Origin: Candidatus Scalindua sp.
Lineage (GTDB): Bacteria > Planctomycetota > Brocadiia > Brocadiales > Scalinduaceae
Direction of reading: 5' to 3'
Assembly (NCBI GenBank): GCA_031316155.1
Contig: JALDRB010000015.1
Span: forward strand, 53,270-117,269
DNA: 64,000 nucleotides
The notes beneath the pieces are model-generated. The model made no database searches. It had not been told where the DNA came from and was given only the letters and a program-made list of their open reading frames with translations. The translations under genes and the position numbers were made by a program. Positions 27,655 to 36,813 of the stretch are shown here, piece by piece. Every line of letters starts with the position of its first letter. The stretch's first letter is position 1.

Positions 27655-27766
27655 CTATTATCCTCTAACTGAGTAGACGATTTTTTTTCCGGCTCAATAT
27701 CTCCCAATAAATAATTTGCAATTTCATAATGGAAAAGATGCAGAAACAAATGGCTGGAATGAGTTT

Positions 27767-28756
27767 TTAAAACAACCTGATATGTTTTGGTTTCTTTTGT
27801 TTCTTCATAAGGATTTGGTATACAACATACGCTGTAGAAACATCCTGTATTGCTAAACCGGTTGAATCAAACAGAGTAATTTCATCATCTGCTGTTCTCC
27901 CTTTTTTCTTACCGGCAACAATTTCTCCCAGTTCTGCGTGGATGTCTCTCTTCTTTAATTTGCCCTTGGAAATGGGAACATTGATTTCTCCGGAGTGAGA
28001 GGCCTGCAGCCATTCGTCTATAACAATTTTACATGATTTTGTGAGAGAAGTTTCCAGTTCCTGCTTTCCCTCAGCATCGGCGCCAATTCCATTAATGTGA
28101 GTACCCGGATTAATCCAGGATTTCCTGATTATTGGTATTCTAGCAGTTGTAGTGGTGGTAATAATATCCGCACCAAGGCAGGCTTTCTTTCCGTCAGGTT
28201 CCGGAAGGAAAGTTATCGCGGGATATACCTTAGACATCTCCCGGCAGAATCTGACCATGGATTTTTCTGAACGTGCGTGTACGCGAACTTCTTTGAGTTT
28301 TCGTGTAAGCATGATATGTTCCAATTGAGTACGGGCTTGCATTCCTGCACCAATCAAAGCCATGACTTTGCTCTCCTTTCTGGACAGATATTTTGTCGCT
28401 ACACCACCCGCTGCGCCGGTACGCATGTTAGTAATGTATGTTCCATCTAATACGGCAATATTAGACCCATTCTTTGGATCTGTCAGGAGAATAGTTGCCA
28501 TGACGGTTGGTAAACCGAATTTTTTGTGATTGTCAGGATGGACAGTAACTGATTTAATTCCGGCAATATTCATATTAGGAGCATTAATGTAAGCCGGCAT
28601 CGAACGTAAATCGCCATCTTTGAATGTTAAGTAAGACTTTGGAGGCTGATAAGCTTTGCCCTGGCCGAAAGCTTTGAAAGCGGCTTCAACGGTTTTCAAA
28701 GAGAGCGGATAGGAAAGCACAGATTGTACATCTTTTGCAGTAATTAAGAAAGGCAT
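27767..28756 (-). CDS. Ornithine cyclodeaminase / mu-crystallin family protein
   Basis: 329 aa. Contains the family blocks KSVTVHPDNHKKFGLPTVMATILL, DGTYITNMRTGAAGGVATKYL and the Rossmann motif MALIGAGMQARTQLEHIML. The NAD-binding segment TTTTARIPI and GTHINGIGADAEGKQEL follow. Members are ornithine cyclodeaminases, alanine dehydrogenases or ketimine reductases; sequence alone does not decide which. Intact and monocistronic, next to the HEPN pseudogene. Confidence 0.87.
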   Translation of the reverse strand: MPFLITAKDVQSVLSYPLSLKTVEAAFKAFGQGKAYQPPKSYLTFKDGDLRSMPAYINAPNMNIAGIKSVTVHPDNHKKFGLPTVMATILLTDPKNGSNIAVLDGTYITNMRTGAAGGVATKYLSRKESKVMALIGAGMQARTQLEHIMLTRKLKEVRVHARSEKSMVRFCREMSKVYPAITFLPEPDGKKACLGADIITTTTTARIPIIRKSWINPGTHINGIGADAEGKQELETSLTKSCKIVIDEWLQASHSGEINVPISKGKLKKRDIHAELGEIVAGKKKGRTADDEITLFDSTGLAIQDVSTAYVVYQILMKKQKKPKHIRLF

Positions 28757-29640
28757 ATCAATATTTGATGATACGTAGTCGTTTATTTGGTAAATGAATA
28801 TTTATATGAAATAATACACGAGATGATACAGCATTTCAAGATTCTTCTACTCAAATCTTCTCTCACGTCATAAAGTCAACTTACATAGTTTATGACAATA
28901 CTTTTTTATTCTTAGAGAAAAATATAACACTTTTATTAGTGGAATTGGCAGTGAAGCATGGTTCTAGATATCATTCTACATCGATAGATACAATAAATAT
29001 ATTTTAATATACTTTAAGAAATTGTATTCCACGGCGTTTTTTGTCCGGGGATACCTTCACCAAGATTTGGGTTTCAGCCCGCCCGGCCTGTCAGCCGTTC
29101 GGACGGGTAAAATCGAAAACCAAATCGGTTTTAGTATATAATCCTAATCCGAACGTGCCGATAATTAATTTCTGATCAAAGATTACCAGGAGCTGATTTC
29201 CATTCCTTACTTTCGTCTGACAACTTTTCTTTCAAAAATCAAGATAATATCGTAACTACTTTCTATAATGGTTCTGATACTCTTTTGGAATCCTAGTTTT
29301 TGACAAAGCAGAATTGAAACGAACAGATATTTCTGGTGGTATACTTATCATCGAGTTAATTGTATTCTGCCCGCCAGAATGCTCATCGGGCTGGCATAAC
29401 TCTTTCAAAATGGCTACCTCGTCCGAATGGCTGGTAGGCCGGACGGGCAACTACTTCCATATAGTTGCTTCACGCCATTTTGGAGATGTGCTTGTGTACA
29501 AAATATGTAACCCATAAATAATTGCATTTAAAATGGAAATTCCTCTTACAGCTACCTGTAAAATAAGCTTAATGCTTGAAATTTGTCAAATATTTTATAA
29601 AATCAGACTTTATACAGAAACTATAGAATAACTTGTTCGG
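28757..29640. other. Gene-poor stretch with one repeat
   Basis: Contains the 3' half of a family A repeat (29031-29138) and, at 29359-29450, a second type of GC palindrome (ctgcccgccag ... ggccggacgggca). No coding sequence supported. Confidence 0.5.
29031..29138 (+). repeat. Family A repeat, copy 7 (3' module)
   Basis: Starts cggcgttttttgtccgggg, has aagatttggg and a GC palindrome gcccgcccggcc ... ggacgggt, and ends caaatcggttttagtata. The canonical 5' half is missing or too diverged. Confidence 0.8.
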
Positions 29641-29667
29641 ATGTGTGACGGAGGGGAGGTCTTGAGT

Positions 29668-30159
29668 GTGGAGTCGAAAGACTATATTTATCTTGGCGGA
29701 ATCATTGTGACTTTTGGTCTGGGAGTTTGGAATTTTATACAAGGACACCGCACTACTCGTAAGGCTAGTTTTATAAACACAGTAACAAGTCAACGTATAA
29801 AGTGGATCGAGCAGCTTCGCCAAGACATAGCCGCGTTTTCAGGTTGTACACATACATGGCATATGTCGAATCTTAAAGGTACGGAAAAAGAAGTTGAAAT
29901 ATTGAAAGAAATTGACCGGCTGAGGCATTTAATCCGACTGCGACTAAATCCAGATGGAGTGCATGACCGAAAGATCACAAGCTTAATAAATGAGATCCCA
30001 AAACTCACACATATTTCGAAACGCGACGAACTAATGACAGCGCTTGATCAATTGACAATTGCGACTCAAGAGATGTTGAAAGAAGAGTGGGAAAAGGTTA
30101 AGGCTGAAGCGAAAGATGGTGACCTCAAAGAGAAGTGTAAAATCCGAACAAACCCATAG
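29668..30159 (+). CDS. Single-pass membrane protein of unknown function
   Basis: About 163 aa if GTG 29668 is used (ggaggggagg lies 9 nt upstream); an ATG at 29641 is also open. Residues 5-24 form a membrane segment (YIYLGGIIVTFGLGVWNFI). A cytoplasmic helical region follows with ITVTSQRIKWIEQLRQDI-like text (RIKWIEQLRQDIAAF), a pattern often seen in small membrane proteins beside defence or mobile genes. It is followed by an attC-like core and the Abi_C gene. No function assigned. Confidence 0.55.
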   Translation: MESKDYIYLGGIIVTFGLGVWNFIQGHRTTRKASFINTVTSQRIKWIEQLRQDIAAFSGCTHTWHMSNLKGTEKEVEILKEIDRLRHLIRLRLNPDGVHDRKITSLINEIPKLTHISKRDELMTALDQLTIATQEMLKEEWEKVKAEAKDGDLKEKCKIRTNP

Positions 30160-30207
30160 TGTCGGATGCCATCATGTTACGCATTCCGGCAACCGCACAT
30201 GCTTGGC

Positions 30208-30214
30208 GTTAGGC
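30208..30214 (+). other. attC-like core (GTTAGGC)
   Basis: GTTAGGC matches the integron right-core consensus GTTRRRY. It is preceded by a partly palindromic segment (tgcc ... ggcaaccgcacatgcttggc). A matching left core is not clear, so this is only suggestive. Its partner would be GCCTAAC at 32072. Confidence 0.3.
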
Positions 30215-30234
30215 GCTTTAATCGAGAGGCCAGA

Positions 30235-31020
30235 ATGAAAGCTATAGACCAAGCATGGAATGCTCTTCGAGCATCTCTGCAAAACAATTTTACCTTTTAC
30301 GACATAAAGGAAATTGTCGGACTTGCCGGCTTTGATCTGGCATCCATATCACACCTTGAGCAGAGAGCAGGAGGCGGAGCGTTAAAAGGGCAACTGATGA
30401 GTGTGATTGACCGCGGGCTTCGTGACCTTGATGATGAATTTTTTAAACGCTTCATTGCCATTGTTGTTGAAGAGATATTGAAAAGACGGCCGGATTCACG
30501 AGGAACACTCGACGACAATCGTTCTCGTCTGGGTTGGTCTCTTAGCGGGAATTCTGTCATACCCATTGAAATTTTCGACACTTCTATTCTTCCCGAGATT
30601 CCGTCAGAATTTCAGCATGATCTTACAAAGGCAGCATAACGATTACGCGATGGGGACTTAAGCGGTGCCATTTCCTCAACGTGTGGCGCACTGGATGCGG
30701 CTACGTCTGCGAATTATTTCTCAGATGATCTTGGGGACCCAACAGGTGCCTCGTTTCAAGAGTGATGCAACCGCTCCTTGGAGGCCAAAGGGCTAATTCC
30801 ACAAATGGAGCAACAGTTGCGAGAACTTGGCTGGAACGAACAAGAAATTAAGCTGTTCCGTAAGAATTTTGAGGGTGCTATGAATCAGGGGGATTATGTA
30901 ATCCAGACATTGTGATCCAATATGGGTGATGTTCATGGTACCAAGCCCATCCTAAAGCCGTTGGTATTCGATTGTTTGAAGTGGGCTGAGCTTATGCTTC
31001 GCGCCCTCAAGGAGGATTAA
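30235..31020 (+). pseudogene. Abi_C-domain (abortive infection-like) protein with three in-frame stops
   Basis: 262 codons in one unbroken frame apart from TAA at 30637, TGA at 30763 and TGA at 30913. The N-terminal part (MKAIDQAWNALRASLQNNF, then FDLASISHLEQRAGGGALKG) and the C-terminal part (GDLSGAIS, GDPTGASFQE, then SNMGDVHGTKPILKPLVFDCLKWAELMLRALKED) match a family with the Abi_C C-terminus. All three stops sit where a Gln or Arg (CAA, CGA) would be natural. The gene ends in caaggaggattaa, the ribosome site of the protease gene. Non-functional unless the stops are read through. Confidence 0.75.
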
Positions 31021-31026
31021 CAAATT

Positions 31027-32061
31027 ATGGCAAAAAATCATTGTAATTTCATGGTCAAGGTTCTTGCGCTTGTTGTAAGCACTATCTTTTTGGAACTCCT
31101 ACCCTCTACAGTTTTGGCCCAGACTGCTCAGGAAATCGCGAGGAAAGCATTCGGCTCAACCGTTCTCCTAGTGATGGAAGACGCCAATGGCCAGTCCCTC
31201 TCCCTTGGCAGTGGCTTTTTCGTTCGTGATGGCGAGGTTGCGAGCAATCTTCATGTTGTCGAAGGTGCTGCAAGAGGATACGCAAAGATTATCGGTCAGA
31301 AAACAAAATACGACATCGAAGGCATTACCGCCGTTGACCCCGAACGGGATCTTGTGGTTCTTAAAATCTCCGGTGCCCGTGCAGGAGCACTTGCCATTGG
31401 CAGTAGTGAATCCGTTCAAGTTGGGGAAACCATCTATGCCATCGGAAACCCCCAGGGGTTGAAAGGCACGTTTTCACAGGGCATCGTCAGCAGCATCCGA
31501 GAGGTTGGAACCGACAAGCTTCTGCAGATTACCGCCCCCATATCCCCCGGTAGCAGTGGTGGCCCGGTGCTGAACGGAAAGGGCGAGGTAATCGGCGTTT
31601 CAGTAGCTACCTTCAGTGGTGGTCAGAACCTGAACTTCGCAATCCCTTCAAACTATCTAAAGACGTTGCTTGGAAAGGCTGCGCCTGCAAAGCCATTGGC
31701 ACAAGTGAAAACAGCCAAGGCATCTATTCTGGCAGACCTTGGAGGTCGTAGCTCAGAAGGCGTGGTTGGAAGCCAGTTGACTTGGGAGTACACAATGTTG
31801 CAGACGGGCCAATATGCTATTTCACTACGGAATCAACTCCGCGAGAACCTCAAGAACGTCTATTGCCTAGTGATCTTCTACGATGCGCAAGGGACTCCGA
31901 TTGATGTTGTGCGCTATCAGGGTGTCATTCCTGCGGGTTTGGCCAAGCGAGTTACCAGTAGCGTCGATGGTAGCGTTCAGAGGTTAACGACACCCCAATG
32001 GTCTATGAGTCCGAGAACGAAGGTCGAGTTCAGAATTCTCGACTTCCAAATAGCGAATTGA
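31027..32061 (+). CDS. Secreted trypsin-like serine protease (S1C/DegP-like, no PDZ)
   Basis: 344 aa with ribosome site aaggaggattaa. Signal peptide 1-31 (VVSTIFLELLPSTVLAQ). Protease domain about 35-215: catalytic His in VASNLHVVEGA, Asp in DPERDLVVLKI, Ser in APISPGSSGGPVLNG. A C-terminal domain (about 230-344) of unknown fold replaces PDZ. Base composition is clearly more GC-rich than the neighbours, suggesting transfer. It sits between two attC-like cores with the Abi_C remnant, possibly as one cassette. Periplasmic protein cleavage is likely. Confidence 0.85.
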   Translation: MAKNHCNFMVKVLALVVSTIFLELLPSTVLAQTAQEIARKAFGSTVLLVMEDANGQSLSLGSGFFVRDGEVASNLHVVEGAARGYAKIIGQKTKYDIEGITAVDPERDLVVLKISGARAGALAIGSSESVQVGETIYAIGNPQGLKGTFSQGIVSSIREVGTDKLLQITAPISPGSSGGPVLNGKGEVIGVSVATFSGGQNLNFAIPSNYLKTLLGKAAPAKPLAQVKTAKASILADLGGRSSEGVVGSQLTWEYTMLQTGQYAISLRNQLRENLKNVYCLVIFYDAQGTPIDVVRYQGVIPAGLAKRVTSSVDGSVQRLTTPQWSMSPRTKVEFRILDFQIAN

Positions 32062-32071
32062 TGACGATATC

Positions 32072-32140
32072 GCCTAACAACCGCATAAACTTGGACTGGC
32101 AAATCCGATGCGTTCCATTGCCAGCCGGTTATCCTCCCCG
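32072..32140 (+). other. attC-like site candidate
   Basis: Begins GCCTAAC and has arms actggcaa / ttgccag around 32093-32132, ending near ccggttatcc. This looks like an imperfect attC: a left core and inner arms, while the right core deviates from consensus. The segment lies right after the protease stop and before a DUF4160 fragment. Confidence 0.35.
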
Positions 32141-32219
32141 TGTGTGCCGTGCATGTTACGATGCTTGGGAGTGGAAGTCTCCTGTCCAGGCAGATGAGGC
32201 CGAAGGACAAGCGAAACCC

Positions 32220-32303
32220 CAAGGGTATCAGAAAGAACTCGTAGCTGATTGGGAATTGGCATCAAAAGGTGAACTTCCATTTCCAATAGAACCTTTAAAA
32301 TAA
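32220..32303 (+). pseudogene. DUF4160 protein remnant (C-terminus only)
   Basis: Only the last 26 residues remain (YQKELVADWELASKGELPFPIEPL), matching the usual DUF4160 end (HR..L..NWELA....P..KIEPL). Directly followed by aggagg and the DUF2442 gene, the usual partner. The rest was replaced by the attC-like segment. Confidence 0.55.
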
Positions 32304-32314
32304 GGAGGAAGTTA

Positions 32315-32581
32315 ATGTATCTGTCTGTAACAAGCGTAAAACCATTAGATGGATATAAGCTTTTGATCAAATTCGAAAACGATGAAAAAAGAATATTTGA
32401 TGTATCACCATATTTTGACATAGGTAAATTTGCAGAATTAAAAGATATTTCCCTGTTTAACACTGTAACAATCAAGTTTGATTCTATAGAATGGGCAAAC
32501 CATTTGGATATTGATCCGGAAGTATTGTATGAGGAAAGTATTAAAGTAGAAGCTCAACACATATCAAATCAGTCGAGGTGA
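32315..32581 (+). CDS. DUF2442 protein
   Basis: 88 aa with ribosome site aaggaggaagtt. The sequence YKLLIKFENDEKRIFDVSPYFDIGKFAELKD ... WANHLDIDPEVLYEES is typical of DUF2442, a small domain often paired with DUF4160 in toxin-antitoxin-like loci. Here the DUF4160 partner is reduced to its tail, so this gene is orphaned. A second, intact pair is at 47930-48389. Confidence 0.85.
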   Translation: MYLSVTSVKPLDGYKLLIKFENDEKRIFDVSPYFDIGKFAELKDISLFNTVTIKFDSIEWANHLDIDPEVLYEESIKVEAQHISNQSR

Positions 32582-32747
32582 CGCCTATATCTTTATCACG
32601 TGTGGTTTCCACGCTTTCCGATTCTTTATTTGTTTCGTTTTTATTCATGATTTTTACGCCATTACCGGCGCAACTCACTTTGGTCGTTCAGCATTATAGA
32701 TTTGAGAAATAATTTTATATAATAATAAAAATTCATAGGAGAAAAAT

Positions 32748-32960
32748 ATGGCCACCGCAGATAGAATTTTTAAAGAGGCTTCAGCCCTTAGCCCCTCCGA
32801 AAAGGCACAACTCATCGATAAGCTAATTTCCACCCTTGATAAGCCTGATAAAGAAATTGATGAATTATGGGCAAAAGAGGCTGAGGATAGGATTGATGCC
32901 TATGATCAAGGGAAAATCAAGGCGATATCTTTAGAAAAGGTTCTTCAGAAATACAGGTAA
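32748..32960 (+). CDS. Antitoxin, addiction-module component family
   Basis: 70 aa. ADRIFKEASALSPSEKAQLIDKLISTLDKPDKEIDELWAKEAEDRIDAYDQGKI fits the TIGR02574/PF09720 addiction-module family, which partners ParE-type toxins. Ends 7 bp before the toxin ATG, so the two form an operon. Ribosome site taggaga. Confidence 0.9.
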   Translation: MATADRIFKEASALSPSEKAQLIDKLISTLDKPDKEIDELWAKEAEDRIDAYDQGKIKAISLEKVLQKYR

Positions 32961-32967
32961 AATAAAA

Positions 32968-33258
32968 ATGAAGATAAATTTTCTAGAGATTGCACAAATC
33001 GAGTTGGATGAAGCCATCGAGTATTACAATTACGAGGTTCCTGGTCTTGGCGATACTTTTCTGACCGAAGTGTTGAATGCTCTTGATAGGATTGGCGAAT
33101 TTCCTGAAGCATGGCAACCCTGTTCAAAACGAACAAGGCGATGTCAAACCCGGCGTTTTCCATATGGAGTTATCTACCAAATACGAGAAAAAGAAATCCT
33201 GATAGTGGCAATCGCTAATCTTCATAGAAAACCAGACTATTGGAAGGATAGGATATAA
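32968..33258 (+). CDS. ParE/RelE-family toxin
   Basis: 96 aa. FLEIAQIELDEAIEYYNYEVPGLGDTFLTEV, the Arg-rich RRCQTRRFPYGVIYQIREKEI and the end VAIANLHRKPDYWKDR are the usual ParE landmarks. Likely gyrase-directed or RelE-like. The pair is intact, unlike its neighbours. Confidence 0.9.
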   Translation: MKINFLEIAQIELDEAIEYYNYEVPGLGDTFLTEVLNALDRIGEFPEAWQPCSKRTRRCQTRRFPYGVIYQIREKEILIVAIANLHRKPDYWKDRI

Positions 33259-33267
33259 TCTGCTCAT

Positions 33268-33606
33268 AGGGTTCATTATGTATCAGAAAAAATATTCCAT
33301 GTAGATTCCTTCCTTGAGTCCGCTCTATATCAGGACGGAGCTTTTGGTACTTATAAAAATATCTTGTTGACTAATACAAAGAAGTGGTTGCAAGAAGAAG
33401 AAATCAGATTCATCAGCAATCATCAAGATGTTAATTTGATTATGGATGGCTATATCAGTAAAATCACATTCGGCCCACAGGTTCCTTACCATACATTAAA
33501 CCAAGTGGAGGCTAATATAATTAATCATTGTAGTGCCAACAACATAAAAATTACTAAAATGGCTAACAAATCAGTTGATCCAACCCCTTCGTCATTAGTG
33601 ATTTGA
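33268..33606 (+). pseudogene. DUF2971-like protein remnant
   Basis: Open frame without a plausible start from about 33268 (HYVSEKIFHVDSFLES) to 33606. Text such as KNILLTNTKKWLQEEEIRFIS and YISKITFGPQVPYHTLNQVEANI resembles the C-terminal half of DUF2971 (LTK...W..E.E.R, then I.FG). The N-terminal half is absent. Confidence 0.45.
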
Positions 33607-34339
33607 TTGTTTTCAGACTCTTTGCTTATCTTATTTTTGTCTATATTTTATTTGACAAACGGGGTTGCTCACCTCGACGTTATGCAATTAAAATGAGCTA
33701 GGATCAAACGAAACATGCCAAATCAAACGAACAGCCTCGGTTGTCCCGTATGAACAGCGTTATCAACCATCCCTAAACTGCGATGTTGAAAACTATGACA
33801 AAGGTACAAGAGACTATCTGCGCTGCCCGGTTGAAACAGGCTGAATATAACACCGACAGGAGGTAATGCTCGATGAAACCACCGGAATATCCGGCCAGGC
33901 CTCCCACTTGCCTGAGTTGCTGCTCCCATGGAGTAAACAGGCACAACAAACCCTGGTATTCAATGAACGTTCCCCTCCTGTAGTTGTAATATGTTAGAAA
34001 ACAATTCTCCATAACATTAACATCAGAAACACCAAATACTACAAAATAGACAACCCAGAAGTGGAGAAATACAATTATGTTTGCATCGATCCAGACACGG
34101 CCACGCTATTATTTCTCTAAAAACCATTGATCCTTAATTCCTTCATTTTCAAACTTAAGTGGTCTTTCATCTGCTTCGTAACCTGAATTTGTATGTACTC
34201 GAATAGGATGGAACTCCATAGCAATACCAGCCAAAAACCAAGAAAAAAGGTTCATTCAATGCGATCAGCTCCCCGTCTTTATAGACACCCCTTGTATTCC
34301 AGATCTTGATGAAAAAGATCGGGTGAAGCTTGTCAAACA
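33607..34339. other. Gene-poor stretch with degraded coding traces
   Basis: About 730 bp. On the minus strand 34109-34219 is a 36-residue frame MEFHPIRVHTNSGYEADERP that looks like the start of a small conserved protein (SGYKADERP type), cut short. On the plus strand 33866-33997 is a 43-residue frame I cannot assign. Nothing else is supported. Confidence 0.4.
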
Positions 34340-35710
34340 TTATACAGGAAATGATACAAAAAAGGTTGTTTTCTCTCCCAATTTGCTTTGGACGGTAATA
34401 CTGCCTTTGTAACGATTCATCAAGTTTTTGACGATAGAGAGTCCCAACCCCGTACCTTCAAGTTCAAACTCTTTCGCATTGTCGGCTCTGTAGAACTCTT
34501 CAAAAATCCTTTTAATATCTTCCTCACCGATACCTATTCCGATATCTGAAATTTCCATAGTAACAGTTTTTTCGGTTACTACAGATCTTATAAGAATACT
34601 ACTGGCTTTTTTACTGTACTTTATCGCATTATCGATGAGGTTTGTCAAAATCAGGTCAAGGTCTTCCGGTATTACTCTTATAAAAACAGGTTTTTGCATA
34701 CTTTCAAATGCAATTTTTATCTCTTTCGCCTTTGCCTTTTCCTGAAGTAGTTGAATGGAATTATTGATGGCTTCGTTTATATTAATGTGTTTTATCTCTC
34801 CTTCTCTTATGGTTCCTATCTTGCCTGATACGAGATCTAACAGGTCATTTACGAGCGCTATCAGCAAACCGGTTCTTTTTTCAGACCTGAGGATTAAGTT
34901 CCTGGCTTTCTGAGGAATCTCACCGGCGTAACCCTCCTCAATAGATTTCAGTAAACTCTGTATAGCGCTGAGGGGGGATCTGAGCTCGTGTGTAACCTTA
35001 AACGTAAACTCACTTTTTTCCCTGTCCAGCGCTTCAAGCCTGTTATACGCTTCTGTGACGCTGTCTTTCAGGGCAACTACCTCATTTTCTCTTTTTCTGA
35101 GGCGGTTATTTACCGATGTAGCCAGATAAGCGGATATGTAAAAAGAGGTTACACAGAAAAAAAGAACTGCAACGAGATAAAGACTCTTATCATAAGACGG
35201 GGTAGGAAAAAGCTCCTTAACCTGAACATGTGGGATAATATGAAAATATTCCAGCATTGATAAAATCAGTATTAATAACAATGCAAATGTTGTCTGAAGG
35301 TAACACTTTTTTTTTGACAGAAGGATTGCTGAAATAATCACATGAAATATAAAGTAGCATATTACAGGGCTTTCGATACCACCCGTGTAATGTGCAAGAA
35401 ATACAAGCGCAAGCCAGTCTGCAGAAATCTGAAGATTGGCAAAAGTTTCATAAGACTTAACGTGTTTCTGATATGAGGTGCAGAAAAAGTTGAAGATTAA
35501 TATGCATAAGGTTGTTATCAGAATCGATTGAAGAGGGAGAGTAATACTGAGAGCAAACGTTACAAAGAGCACTGTTGTGCCTATGCCACCAGCCATAATC
35601 CAGCGAAAGGTGATAAACCGTGAGAGGCTTTCAATAAGCTCTTTTTCCAATGAGGTTTTTCCTGGTGTATGAGTGTAATGTTTGGCATGGGAGTTTGCAT
35701 TCTGAGGCAT
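34340..35710 (-). CDS. Sensor histidine kinase with six membrane segments
   Basis: 456 aa from ATG 35710; a longer frame to 35830 overlaps the response regulator and is less likely. Six hydrophobic segments lie in residues 20-215. HisKA H-box THELRSPLSAI, N-box NLIDNAIKYSKKA, G1 DIGIGIGEED, and G2 GTGLGLSIVKNLM are intact. No separate input domain is visible, so sensing is probably by the membrane part. Partner of the response regulator 44 bp upstream; the pair sits just behind the hydrogenase maturation protease. Confidence 0.9.
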   Translation of the reverse strand: MPQNANSHAKHYTHTPGKTSLEKELIESLSRFITFRWIMAGGIGTTVLFVTFALSITLPLQSILITTLCILIFNFFCTSYQKHVKSYETFANLQISADWLALVFLAHYTGGIESPVICYFIFHVIISAILLSKKKCYLQTTFALLLILILSMLEYFHIIPHVQVKELFPTPSYDKSLYLVAVLFFCVTSFYISAYLATSVNNRLRKRENEVVALKDSVTEAYNRLEALDREKSEFTFKVTHELRSPLSAIQSLLKSIEEGYAGEIPQKARNLILRSEKRTGLLIALVNDLLDLVSGKIGTIREGEIKHININEAINNSIQLLQEKAKAKEIKIAFESMQKPVFIRVIPEDLDLILTNLIDNAIKYSKKASSILIRSVVTEKTVTMEISDIGIGIGEEDIKRIFEEFYRADNAKEFELEGTGLGLSIVKNLMNRYKGSITVQSKLGEKTTFFVSFPV

Positions 35711-35753
35711 AGAGATCTGTTTCCCTTTCGGTACGTTTTTATCTGTGGTTAAT

Positions 35754-36167
35754 CTAACCTTTGCCTGCCAGGAGTTCTGCAACCTTTTTAAGCAGATCTT
35801 TTGGTTGGATGGGCTTCTCGATAAATTCATCTACGGGTAAAAAGGCTTCATCTTTTTCCGGAGAAAATTTCATGCCCTTTTTCTTTGAAACAGCCGTAAT
35901 CATCAGAATCGGGATTGTTTTGCATTCTTTGTAGAGAGAAACAGGTTCTTCACTCCGCAGTTCATAGGCTACATGAAAGCCTTCCGTGTCTGTCTCCATC
36001 ATAACATCAAGGATTATCAAATCCGGAATTTCTTCTCTTGCTTTTTTTAGCCCGTCCTTTCCGCAATTTGCGGTAATTACATCATAAGAGTGTGCTTCAA
36101 GAGGCATCCTCATTGCTTCTATAATATCGGCGTCATCATCAATGATAAGTATCTTTTGTTTTGCCAT
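35754..36167 (-). CDS. Response regulator, receiver domain only
   Basis: 137 aa. ILIIDDDADIIEA with acidic D10-D12, phospho-acceptor D54 in LIILDVMM, and the FIEKPIQPKDLLKKV signature Lys. No DNA-binding domain, so output is by protein contact. Forms a pair with the histidine kinase downstream. Confidence 0.9.
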   Translation of the reverse strand: MAKQKILIIDDDADIIEAMRMPLEAHSYDVITANCGKDGLKKAREEIPDLIILDVMMETDTEGFHVAYELRSEEPVSLYKECKTIPILMITAVSKKKGMKFSPEKDEAFLPVDEFIEKPIQPKDLLKKVAELLAGKG

Positions 36168-36205
36168 ATAAATTAGCTCCTTTCACTTGCTAATTCAACG
36201 CATAG

Positions 36206-36321
36206 CATTTCAATATTTCCTTATTTTTTGCGCTGAAAGCACAAGTTCAAAAGACCGTAAAAACTGCCATGGACGGTAGTTTTAGGGATTTTGGAAAAGT
36301 TAGCCAGGATGGCCTAACTCG
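36206..36321 (+). repeat. Family B interspersed repeat, copy 3
   Basis: Shares caatatttccttattt, gcgctgaaagc, ttcaaaagaccgtaaaaac and gttagccaggatgg with the other two copies. It ends 10 bp after the stop of the minus-strand maturation protease, again at a gene's 3' end. Confidence 0.85.
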
Positions 36322-36330
36322 ATATAATTA

Positions 36331-36813
36331 TCAGACAGACGGAACACTGCAAATTTCTCTAATTCTGCAAATTACCGTATTAATGATATATGGCATTGCA
36401 TCTGTTAATTCAGGAGAGAGTGTAGTTCCGTAATGAATTGTTTTCGGCTGTACTCCCACAATCTCTATTTCAGAAAGATTTTCAAGAAGTCCTGCCATTT
36501 TGATTACTTCCAAGAGGTCGTTATCATGTAATGAAAATTTTTTCGCAGGATACATTGAATAGACATCTTCAGATGTAAACGTAGTAATTGTACCAGGTAC
36601 TTTACCGGTTTCGACCGCATCAATAAAAATCACCTTTTCTGCACCATGCATCAGGTCGATGAGTTTGAATCCTCCAGTACCTCCGTCATACATTTCAACA
36701 TTTTGCGGCAGTTTCTGCTTTTCAAGCTCGTTGATTACATGAATTCCGAGGCCCTCATCCATGAGCAGCAAATTACCAATCCCGATAATTACTATTTTAC
36801 TGTTTCTATTCAT
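36331..36813 (-). CDS. [NiFe]-hydrogenase maturation protease
   Basis: 160 aa. Cleaves the C-terminal peptide of the large subunit after nickel insertion. IIGIGNLLLMDEGLGIHVINEL holds the first metal-binding acidic residue, MYDGGTGGFKLIDLM and VIFIDAVE the second. FSLHDNDLLEVIKMAG (conserved His) follows. Start overlaps the end of the broken hydA region by a few bases. Last gene of the hydrogenase operon. Confidence 0.9.
   Translation of the reverse strand: MNRNSKIVIIGIGNLLLMDEGLGIHVINELEKQKLPQNVEMYDGGTGGFKLIDLMHGAEKVIFIDAVETGKVPGTITTFTSEDVYSMYPAKKFSLHDNDLLEVIKMAGLLENLSEIEIVGVQPKTIHYGTTLSPELTDAMPYIINTVICRIREICSVPSV

Noticed and set aside
26599..30915. TGA recoding (selenocysteine or Trp) to explain in-frame TGA codons
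   Set aside because: TGA is a normal stop in pyrE and other intact genes, TAA interrupts similar genes, and no Sec insertion element is evident.
31998..32303. 101-residue plus-strand frame as a real gene
   Set aside because: It starts inside the protease in another frame, crosses an attC-like segment and ends in a DUF4160 tail; best read as chance joining of debris.
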